Source: Isochrysis galbana (lineage: Eukaryota > Haptophyta > Isochrysidales > Isochrysidaceae). Taken from it: a stretch of DNA of 64,000 nt. Below, piece after piece: positions 22,441-31,494 of the stretch. The translations under genes and the position numbers were made by a program. The stretch lies in assembly GCA_018136815.1 (NCBI GenBank), contig CM030931.1, positions 4,718,148-4,782,147 of the forward strand, given 5' to 3'. How positions within the stretch are numbered: position 1 is the first letter of the stretch; each line of letters opens with the position of its first letter. Below the pieces are notes generated by a model. That model made no database searches. It saw only the letters and a program-made list of their open reading frames with translations, and was not told the DNA's origin.

Positions 22441-23311
22441 GCAGCTCTTTTGGGATGAGTGTTATCATGGATTGGAACGAGATGGGTGGCAGCCCGTCTC
22501 ACATGTGATGGGCGGTGAAGGCCGCCCACGTGGGCATAGACGCGAGCCTTGACGACAGCTGCGAGGAGTTCATGGACTGAAAAGGCGAGCTGTATCCTGG
22601 ATGATCAACTGGCCGCTTTGCTCCGCGAGGCGTGCTTGGGGCCGCTGTATGCGAGAGTGGAGATTCCGGTGATCTAGCCAAGCATCCCACGACGACCATA
22701 CCTTGGGACACCGTTGCTGCCGTTGGTTGTGACCATGTGCACACTCATCCTTTACCGCTTTGTTCTCTTCTTTTTCGTCGACTCTCGATCAATGGTGATT
22801 TGTCATGTTGGTTTTGCAGTTCTTGCCCAAATACCCGCTCGGGTGTTCAAAGCACCGCAAATTAGGGCCTCTGTGTGTTGCGTTAGCGATCATAAGCAAT
22901 TCGTTGTCAGCACTAGGGGAGAAGAACGGTGTCGCAATACCGGAGTTGCGGCTTAGAAGTTCTCTCCTTGGTTTGGAAGTTCTATCCTTGAACCAAGGAC
23001 CAAGGACCAAGGATTCCATCCCACGAATCCAGGCGCCAAGGCGATACTGTCAGACGCGCCCTCCCGCCGCATGGGCCACACCCTAGTCGTAGCGGGCCAA
23101 TAGCCAAGGGAAAGTTCACCACGACCCCAAATGCGACAAGCGTTCAATCGCTGATGTTTGTAAGCGAGAGAGGTCACGACGTAACCCGGATGCCCAAGGT
23201 AATAGTTGTATGAAGAAACGATAGCACAAACACAGCTCTTGCCGAACCCCCCTTGCGCCTTCGCCCTCGCAAATAAGAAAGGCTTCGTTACGGCCGTTAC
23301 AAGTTACAACT
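22441..23311. other. Intergenic, no gene seen
   Basis: Downstream flank of the aconitase gene. Around 22960-23020 there are short near-repeats (TTGGTTTGGAAGTTCT... and ACCAAGGACCAAGGACCAAGG). Confidence 0.45.
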
Positions 23312-24165
23312 AAGTTTATACTTAGTTCGCCCATGGCCCATGGGGGGGCACGAGACCCCCCTCTCTCCACTCCTCCCCTGCCATGGGGGAGGAACCACGG
23401 AACCACCCATGTTCCTGGCATGCCTTGCGCAGGAGTAGACTGCCCTGCTGACCCACATTCACCTTGGCAGGCTCGCCCCATTCGCCCGTTTTGGCCTGTC
23501 GTGGCTAGCCCATCGACCATCGCCCCAACCCCCCCCCCCCACCTGGTCGACAGGCGCAGACAGGTGCAGAGTGGTGGATCTAGACGCTCAGGAGCGCTAC
23601 GAGGGAGAAAAAAATTATTTAATATTCTCACCGCACTCGCGGCCACGGACTCACTACTTTTTTCACGCAGCATACTTTCTACACCCCCACTCCCGCGGCC
23701 CTTCTCCCTTCTCCCCCCGCCATCAGGCGACTCCCCCCGTGCTTCGCCAGCGAGGGAGAGGCAGGGGAGGCCACAGCCTAGCCCCAGCCTCCTTTGCTCC
23801 CTGAGCCCTGAGTCCTGAGTTGGCCTCCAAGAGCATCCAGGGGCCGCCAGAGGGCACTTGCAGGCCTGCCGCAGGCGCGCCATCGCGCGTGCCGCAGGAG
23901 AGGGGAGAGAGCGCGCGGAGAAGGGGGTGGGCGCGAGCGAGAGCTCCGCCCACCAAAAAATAGGTAAGTCCCGCGCCGGTTTATTGGAGAAGTCGGGACA
24001 AAGGCCGCCGCCTACCCGGGACACAGGAGGAGCAGGGGGGGAAAGATCACCGGAGGGGGGGCCGGGCCGCCGGACCACATCTAAGCCCTTTAGTTTATTT
24101 ACCCCCATCCCCCTTAGTAGTGTACGGGGGGAGTCGCCTAATGGCGAAAAACAACCAAAAAAAAA
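23312..24165 (-). repeat. Repeat C copy 1, with a nested inverted piece
   Basis: The edge at 23305-23330 is the perfect palindrome AACTAAGTTTATACTTAGTT, followed by GC-rich sequence, TCCACTCCTCCCCTGCCATG and a middle homologous to repeat A (CCAGCGAGGGAGAGGCAG; GGCGCGCCATCGCGCGTGCC). It matches 52080-52735 in the opposite orientation. A piece of about 145 bp at 23605-23748 breaks this match. It corresponds to 51975-52103 of copy 2 but lies in the reverse orientation, so one copy has landed in another. The 385-codon minus-strand frame through this region is a by-product of GC content. Confidence 0.65.
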
Positions 24166-24496
24166 CTGAAGGTTCCGGCCGTCCCCACCGGCCAAATGCA
24201 AATGGGGCGAGGGGTATACAAGTCGAAGAAAAGTTTTACAAAAGACTAGGCTAAAATATCCGCTGCCGGACAATACGCACTCGACACTCGACGGGAAAAC
24301 GCCACTCGACGGTCTAGCTAGTAGACCTACCTAGACGAGATGGAAGTTGAACATCTCGCCAAGGCATTACGCGCGACCAAAAGCCAAAAGTAAACGCCAA
24401 CCCTTAAACGGGCCAAAGAATTGGGAGAAACGACTCCCGATTCCACCCGAAACGTGGGAACACAACGCAACCCCGCCCCGCAATCGGCCAAGGCTA

Positions 24497-24576
24497 GGGC
24501 TGGGTTAAACCCGTTAACAAGTTAATACCATTAATACCCAGTAATGGGCAACATCTGACCTGTTAACACCCAGCCC
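24497..24576. repeat. Hairpin of about 80 bp
   Basis: GGGCTGGGTTAA at the left pairs with TTAACACCCAGCCC at the right, with TTAATACCATTAATACCCA in between. It could be a small foldback element. The rest of 24166-24880 shows no gene. Confidence 0.4.
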
Positions 24577-24881
24577 AAAACCAAACCTGTTAATGTGTTG
24601 AGTTTGGGCCCTCTAAGAAACTCAAAATTGCCCGTTATTTATTGTACCATTAATGAATGGGCATTTGTGGGAGGGGCTCCGAGCACCAGCCGATGACCTC
24701 GCGTTGGGCGCTGGAGGCATAGGAGCGTTCGGAGCGGCCGCGCTCCGCGCGCACCACCAAGTCATCGAATTATCGAAGTGTAGATAGTATCTATAGATGG
24801 TAGCTAGATAGCATTCATCCTCTTACTAGCACGCACTACACACTACACTACGCACGATGATAGCCAAACACCAAGCAACAA

Positions 24882-24918
24882 CCTACTTTTATAAGTGGGG
24901 GTCAATGGGGACCTCAAT
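24882..24918 (-). repeat. Repeat A copy 4, terminal fragment
   Basis: ACCTACTTTTATAAGTGGGGG plus TCAATGGGGACCTC, then unrelated A-rich DNA. Only the palindromic end of the family is present. Confidence 0.6.
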
Positions 24919-25521
24919 AAAAAATAATTACAACTGGGAATATCGGCGGCTGCACTGAGCCGCTGGCCGATGCCGCACGCCGACGCAGGTGAAGACGCAG
25001 GTGAAGATGTCCCAGCAGGCCCTGCAGAGACCCCGGCAGAGACCGGGGGCGGGCGGGCGGGTCATCTGAGCGCCCCGGCTTGCATTAATGGTCATGTCTC
25101 GGGCCTAGGCTCCTTCAGACGGCGAAGGGGTAGCGTTGCGCACTCCCGGGGTTGCTGGAGTGCTGCAGCGACAAACTGCGAGGATGCTGCTGAGGCCGTA
25201 GAGGTCGCCAGTCGAGCAGTCGAGCGCCCGAAGTCAGTGGTAGTTGGAGTGAAGGAGTGTGCGTGCAGTGCAGGTGCCTGCTTATTTTTTCCGATAACAT
25301 GGGTGGTGTGCCCCACCACTTGATCAATTTTGGCTCTCAACTTGTAATCCCACGCGAGCACGATCAACAGCCACCTTGGCGGGCTACTGGCCGCCCAGCG
25401 CGCCCCGTTCACCGTGTCTTCACCTGCACCTGCAGTTCCTGCACTCTCACCTTCACCTGCACCTTCACTGAAGAAAAAACTTCGGACCAGCACCTTCCCA
25501 GTTGGAAAAATTTTTTATTCC

Positions 25522-25791
25522 TCGCGCCCCCCTCTCTCCATCGCGGACACCCCCCGGGGTGGGCCCGTACATTCAGCCCCAGCCCCTGCCCCCTGGCAGG
25601 GGCAGGGCACTCATCAATTCAGCCCAGACCCCTAGTGGGCGCGGGTCGCGAGCCGCACTCCCAGGCCCGCAGGCCCGCATGGGCCAGCTCTCGTACTGAC
25701 TCCCCCCCCCATCCCTGGTCGCCAGGCAGACAGAGGCCTCAGGGCGGCACCCAAGGCCAGCGAGGCGAGCGAGGGAGAGGCAGGGGGGGAA
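25522..25791 (-). repeat. Repeat A copy 5, middle fragment
   Basis: It matches 5250-5510 (copy 2) closely, from CTCGCGCCCCCCTCTCTCC to CGAGGGAGAGGCAGG, and lacks both ends. It abuts the F hairpin directly. Confidence 0.6.
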
Positions 25792-25856
25792 GTGTCGTTC
25801 CGTCAATTGTGGGACATCAGTCGATTTGAGCGATCGAATGTCCACAATTGTATATG
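25792..25856 (+). repeat. F hairpin copy 1
   Basis: GTGTCGTTCCGT leads into arms CAATTGTGGGACAT (25804-25817) and ATGTCCACAATTG (25838-25850). A second copy lies at 29493-29556. No gene is seen from 25857 to 27629, which is C-rich with long C-runs near 26100 and 26335. Confidence 0.55.
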
Positions 25857-27629
25857 GAGCAGTATTTTAAAATTAAATGCAGACTAGCATAACAACTTTT
25901 TTTCTCTGCTTCCCCCCGCGGTGCATGTTCCCCCCGAGGGAGACGCCGTGTCAGAGCTTTTCCCCTGCGTCTCCTCTAACGTTATGTACGAAAACGCTAA
26001 GCGGACACAAAACACCACATTTCACTACAGACGCCCCTTCCTCCATACACCTGAGCACAGACACTTCGGTCTAGTGCCGTGACACAACCCTTCATACCCC
26101 CCCCTCCCCCCCCCTATTCACCATGCGCGCCCCCCCGCACCCCCCTACCCTGGACGCGCACCGTTGTGCTTCGACGGTGCCGCATGCGCGCCACCTCCAC
26201 GGGGGAGATTGCACGCCTCACGCATCTAGAAGGTTTGGCTGTGTGTGCGCACCACTACGCCCACCTTTCCCCGCGGGGGAGAACAATACGTGCGTCCAGA
26301 CCCCACCGTTGGGCACTGCGCCCCCCCCACGCCCCCCCCCCCCCCCCCCCGTCTCCTCCTACCCTCCCCCCTCCCCACCAACTCCAACTCATGATGGAGG
26401 ATACGTGAAAAGCCGCGGTTTTGCCGCGCGTCACGCGTCGGGAATTTCGCGCCAGTCATTCCCGACCCCCCCCCCAAATAGCCAAATAGTAGTATATTTA
26501 TTGCCCATCGACCCCCGTCCCCCCCCCTTGGTATTGTGTCCATGTCCCTTAGACGGCCCAAATTTCGCGAAATTTCGAACGAAATCGACGCTCGGAAAAT
26601 GAGCCCAAATTTCGAAAAAAATTTCCGAAATCCTGGCCCGTCCCTACCAAGCAGGCCCTGCCACTCCTCAAAAACATGGACAAGCACCCACACTTCAAAA
26701 TTCAAATTCAAACAATCACCCATCCAGAGATAGAGATAGGAGGCTAGGCACAAGCAGAAAAAATCGATTCGCACACCTCGCACTCACTACTCACACATGC
26801 GGGCGCTGTGAGTGATGGCTCATTTTTATCGAGTCCGTACTCCGTAGTCCCATCTTCGACGGAATACGGCCTCGTGCTCGTTATCGTTCGAACATGAACA
26901 TGGCGATCGATCAGCGAGCTCAGCGATCAGACAAAGTCTAAGTCCGAAGATGAAGGCGGCGCAGGCGCCCGGCTTTCGAGAGTAGCGCCGGGGGCGCAAC
27001 TTCAGACGTGAATGAGAAGCAGACGAGACACACTCGAGTAACCCCCACATCTCATCACTCATCACAATCACTCTCGCTCTCACTCACTCTCACCCTCTCC
27101 TGCCTCCTCCCCTGAACTCCACTCCTCTTTAGATACTCTAGTACACCCGCAATATTTGCGAGAGCGAGAACAAACGGCAGCACAACGAGTGGATGAAGTC
27201 TTCGCTCTCTCCTCGCTCGTTGCGCCACGTTGATTGATTCTGGACAACGCCAACGGCACCGTCATCTCCGTCATCCCCGCCCATCCTCCCCATCGTGGCG
27301 GGCGGGGGGGGCGGGGGGGGCGGGGGGGGGGGGCGCCCCGCAGTAAAAGGCAGAGAGCTTGGGCCCCTCGCAGAGTTGGTAAGTCGAGGAGGTTTCATGG
27401 AAGTCTCCGCGCCTCCCCCCCCCGCGCCGCGCCCGCCATGGACGGGTTTGGGGCGCGCACATCCCGCCCGCACCGCCCGGCCGCAGATTCCGCCCCCCCC
27501 TCCCCCCCCTCTCCCCTCTCCTCTCCCCGGGAAAAAAGCCCGCGTCCCTTGCAGAGGTGTGGACGGATACGCGCAACGCCCTCTTTGCCGTCCCATCCCT
27601 CGACAGCCGCCCCGCCCGCCTCCCTCCCC

Positions 27630-28589
27630 ATGCTGCTCGTCGCACTCCTGCTCGCCGGAGCCGAGGCGAGCCACGTGCCACCAAGGGTCACCGCGCGCGC
27701 CTTCACCCCGCCCACCACCGCCATGCCCAGCCACCCGTACACTGGCACTCCACCCACGGGCGAAGTCTTCTTCTGGCGAATCGTGAACCAACTGCGCGAC
27801 GCCCCTCTTGAGACCAATGTGGCCGACTTTCTGCTCCACGAGCATCAGCGCGAGAGGGAGGCAAGGGAGAGCTGCCCCCGCCACGCTTCAACCGTCCCAT
27901 ACTGGAGGGACCCGAGGATCCACAACTTTGGCAATTGTGGCTTGCGTGGATGGGTCCACAGCGTTGTCGCGCCCATCGCCACGCAGATCATCGATGAGGT
28001 GCCCTACAAAGGCGTGGACGCGCGGGCGCGTGTGCACAGCTTGATCCCTGTGGACGCCAACGTCGTCGACCTATGCTGCGGCACCGGCTTTTCACCGACT
28101 CCACACGCCAATACTGTAGGGGTGGACGTGAGCCTGCCGATGCTCACTATGGCGAGGTGGCGCCGGTTTGTCAACGGTGGCACAGGCGCGAACAAGTTCT
28201 ATCAGGGCAATGCGGAGTCTTGGGGAGGTGATGATTGCTGCGATATTGCAACAATTATGTATGGCTTCCACGAGATGCCTGCCGCAGCGCGGCGACGCAT
28301 CTTGCGCAATGCCATGAGGATCGCTCGCAAGCATGTGCTTGTCGTTGACATCTGTCCGTCCTTCACACCGACTCCGCTGATGCTAAGTGGCGAGCCTTTC
28401 GTACTGGACTACCTCGCCAATGTAGACATCGATATGGTCGACTCCTGCAGGAACACGAAGTGGAAGCCTGCACAGCGAGCCACGGTGGTATGTGACCATG
28501 TGGTCATGTGGCGGTTGGACAACACTAAGGAGGTGCCCATTATGCCTATGATGCCTCAACCGCCTCCCGAGGCCATCTTCCAACCTTAG
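27630..28589 (+). CDS. Class I SAM-dependent methyltransferase, secretory or plastid-targeted
   Basis: 319 aa, one exon. The frame is open from 27234, but the upstream part is Pro/Arg filler over G/C-runs. The ATG at 27630 gives a signal peptide (MLLVALLLAGAEAS) followed by a basic, Pro/Thr-rich stretch, which suggests complex-plastid targeting. The SAM-binding fold is clear: motif I VVDLCCGTGF (about residue 145), the acidic loop VGVDVSLPMLTMAR, and the post-motif strand CDIATIMYGFHEMP with a run of Arg after it. This resembles the Methyltransf_11/ubiE-like family, whose members methylate quinones, tocopherols, lipids and small molecules. The substrate cannot be told from sequence. The N-terminal 130 residues carry conserved-looking Trp/Cys positions (YWRDPRIHNFGNCGLRGW) before the catalytic fold. 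The C-terminus ends in a Pro-rich tail. Confidence 0.85.
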   Translation: MLLVALLLAGAEASHVPPRVTARAFTPPTTAMPSHPYTGTPPTGEVFFWRIVNQLRDAPLETNVADFLLHEHQREREARESCPRHASTVPYWRDPRIHNFGNCGLRGWVHSVVAPIATQIIDEVPYKGVDARARVHSLIPVDANVVDLCCGTGFSPTPHANTVGVDVSLPMLTMARWRRFVNGGTGANKFYQGNAESWGGDDCCDIATIMYGFHEMPAAARRRILRNAMRIARKHVLVVDICPSFTPTPLMLSGEPFVLDYLANVDIDMVDSCRNTKWKPAQRATVVCDHVVMWRLDNTKEVPIMPMMPQPPPEAIFQP

Positions 28590-29492
28590 TTCCGCCACCC
28601 CAAGAGGTCACGGGCATCCAGAAACGTTCAAGATCCACTCGCTCCTCGAGCCTTCCCTCTATATGGTGGACGAGAGTTGACCTGGTTGTACAACACTGCT
28701 CCCTAACTTTGCTTCTCTGATTTTTTCTCGCGCTGGCTCGAGTTGATGACACACATGCTGTCTAGAGGCTCAATCTTTACGTGCGTTAGCTCTGTCGCGG
28801 AAACTACAACTAATTACAACTAAACGGCCTCATGCAAATCTCTCGTATTTCCGCTGCGTACTCTATACCTTGCCTATGTGCCACCCTCGAAACTAGCTTG
28901 TGGAGCACGGTTGATTCCTCCATGCGCACGCCGACTACCTGTGGTCGCCGTGTCAACCATCGACATCTCTGTCGCCCTTTCTGTACTTCTTAGGGGGCTT
29001 CGCGCCCAAGATGTGCCCGTGTGCGTACTGACAGTGGAAGTTGTCGTATGATGTCCATGTCTAGTCTTTCTCCGCGTCCCTAGCTAGCTAGCCATTTGTC
29101 TCGCCTCGGCGCCTGTATCTTTGGCTCATCTGCAGCGGCATTTCTATACTTTGTTGTATCTTTGCTTATCATCGTGTGTTGCCGGGGCTTTTCGCACGCG
29201 TTGCTCCCTGCTTTCGAGTGCTTGCTAGTTGCATATTTTCGATGCTTGTGTGCGGCTTCGAGCAAGGCTGATCTCACTTTTGGAGATCGCCTGCGAGGGC
29301 GCGCCAGCAGCTAGCGCAGAACGCGGTTATTCTTGCGAGCAGCTCAAGGAGCTTTCCTCGGGACCTATGTTGGAAGTGACTACGGGCATTGCGAACGACC
29401 CACGGAGGGCGCGAGACGAAAGGAGGCTTGTAGGGGGTTGTGGCAGACGGCTAACGGCTAAGGGTGGTTGAGGCGCGTGCTTGACTCGTAAG
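28590..29492. other. Intergenic, no gene seen
   Basis: 3' flank of the methyltransferase. Short frames at 29080-29470 on both strands lack family similarity. Confidence 0.45.
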
Positions 29493-29556
29493 GTGTCGTT
29501 CCGTCAATTATGGGACATCAAGCTCGAATAGAGCCATCAAATGTCCATAGTTATTT
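29493..29556 (+). repeat. F hairpin copy 2
   Basis: GTGTCGTTCCGT then arms CAATTATGGGACAT (29505-29518) and ATGTCCATAGTT (29541-29552). Compared with copy 1, the pair G-C inside the stem is A-T here: both arms changed together. Confidence 0.55.
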
Positions 29557-29959
29557 ATACAACAACCCCCCGGCGCGAAACAACCCCCCGGTGCGATGTG
29601 CACCGGGAGAGCATGCGTACGGCGCGATGTACACCGGCGGGCGCCGTGCGTGCGCATAACAACTTGCTTTCATCTACGGTGCCCCTGTGGTGCGTCGCGG
29701 CGGTGGGCGTTGTTGGCATGGCGCCATAAACCACAGGTACGATGGCGTTGCATGCCTGTCATTGCCCGGCCACCAGTTTCTAGAGTCACCACAGCACCAT
29801 GCACGCGATTACGCCAAGCGGGGTTCAGGAAGCAGCAGCGGCCCTTCTTCGGTTCTTCTTAGCCCCCCGTGTGGCGTGGCCCTTCCTCCCTCTTCGCCTG
29901 ATTCCGCGGAGGTGAAAAAAAAAACATTCTTGAAGGTGCCCGCTAAGCTACTAGTGACA

Positions 29960-30130
29960 TGCACTCTCCCGCGCTTCCGCTCCCAACGCCTCTACCCCAA
30001 CCTCTGCTCCCCCGCCCGCTCCCCCCCTCGTTCCTTTGTCTTCGGTTTTGGGGGGTCGGCCCACGTACACTACTTTGGGCCTAGCATTTGGGGGAGGGGA
30101 GGGGCAGGCCTCTTGCAATTGAATTGCGCC
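29960..30130 (+). repeat. Repeat D copy 2
   Basis: A C/T-rich stretch (29965-30045) is followed by the hairpin 30058-30081 (arms GGCCCA/TGGGCC, loop with ACACTAC) and GGGGCAGGCCT. An A-run plus CATTCTTGAAGGTGCCC precedes it at 29916-29942. The 16-mer GATTCCGCGGAGGTGA occurs on both sides, at about 29899 and 30190. Confidence 0.5.
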
Positions 30131-30639
30131 TGTCCCGGGGCCAGTCTGCCCCAATGTGGGGGCCGGGCCTTTCGGCCTTCCCCAATGGTGATTCCGCGGA
30201 GGTGATGCGAGCGCGCAAGATGGCGCGGCTCCGCGTCACATACGAGTCGAGCCATGCCACCTTGGCTGAAGAAGAAGCGGAGGCGGAGATGCGAGCGCAG
30301 GTGCGAAGCCGCAGGCGGAAGAGAGAAGAGAGAGGAGGCGGCGGTGGCCAAATTGTGGGGCGCCAAGCAGCTGTAGTAGCCTATTCCCTATGTTTATGAG
30401 AGTGAGTGTGTGTGCCATTACTTGTTCCTAGACAATTAACAATCGCATTGACAAATGCAACTTTGGCAATGACAATGTAGCTGTTTATGGTCTCCGGCTG
30501 GGGTTTATGATCTCCGGCTGAGGCTCGTTAGGGGGGGACGGACGAAGGCCGGAGGTAACGAACCGCGCGCGGAGGAAAAGAACGTCGCTCGGGCGCGGGG
30601 GGAATATACAATATACAACGGCCGGAGGCTACGGCCCGC

Positions 30640-30745
30640 ACGTGGAGGCCGCCCCCTTTTTCCACTCCTCCCAGCTGTGGGCTGTGGGGGAGGAACCACA
30701 CACCCTCCTAAAAAAGATATTCTTGAAGGTGCCCCTCGGCACGTC
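30640..30745 (-). repeat. Repeat C fragment
   Basis: TTTCCACTCCTCCCAGC, then GGGGGAGGAACCAC, as in copy 1 (23365-23405), ending in AAAAAAGATATTCTTGAAGG. G-runs follow at 30885-30950. Confidence 0.45.
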
Positions 30746-30964
30746 AGGGGGGCGGGTGAGGGCCAGGGCGTGCGCGAGGGGCTTGGAGCACTGCTCGAGC
30801 AGGTACTGCTCCGGGCCGCGCAGGTGATCCGCGAGCAGGTCGATGACGTCCAGCAGACGGACGGGCGCAGTGGGCGGAATCAGGGGGGGGAGTACAAATT
30901 AGGGCTCCCAAGGAGGAGCAGGGCGGGGAGGATAAGGGGGGGGGGGGGTTGCAGGCAGAAATTA

Positions 30965-31062
30965 TATCCTCTTTATAAAAAATAAATCAAACCTGAGGTC
31001 GCAACCTCTAATCTCTCTATTCCGCGCGCGCTAGCCACGTTGAGCTATGACCGGGATCGGTG
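30965..31062 (-). repeat. Possible tRNA-derived SINE head
   Basis: On the minus strand TAGCTCAACGTGG resembles a Pol III A box. About 40 nt downstream, AGGTTTGATTT resembles a B box, preceded by a GAGGT/ACCTC stem. It does not fold as a proper tRNA and has no CCA-ready acceptor stem that I can see. An AT-rich tail follows. Confidence 0.3.
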
Positions 31063-31494
31063 CTCGCACAATGACTAGGTGATCTCAACGAAGATGAAAG
31101 GAGAAGCAGCGCTAATGCACTCAGCTCGCTATTCCAGACTTGCAAAAGTCACTGCTACCTTTTCTCCTCGGGCCGTGCACCCAAGCTACGCAAAGTCTCC
31201 CTCACGATGGCGTAACCACTTGAGCTCCGTGCTTTCGGGTTTTTGCGGAGCCGCTCTTGGAAATCTATCAACTGACTACGGAGGGCAAGCTCATCAGCAT
31301 CAAAAACGCCTATCAAACAGGGTGGCCAGGGAAAGATGATGGGCATTCAGGCAGTAAGAGGAACTTATCCGAGAGGCGTTCTCTATCTCAGCATCGTGTC
31401 CGCACAGCCAACAGCTATGGCCAACCGTGCACTGCGGCGCTATAACCAAGATCCCAATGCCTCGACAAATGCATAGCAGGATCCATCGCATCGC

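Noticed and set aside
23116-24273. 385-codon minus-strand frame
   Set aside because: It follows repeat C copy 1 exactly and has no protein-family character; GC-rich repeats stay open by chance.
30965-31062. Functional tRNA gene
   Set aside because: Box-like motifs exist but no full cloverleaf or acceptor stem; listed only as a possible SINE head.
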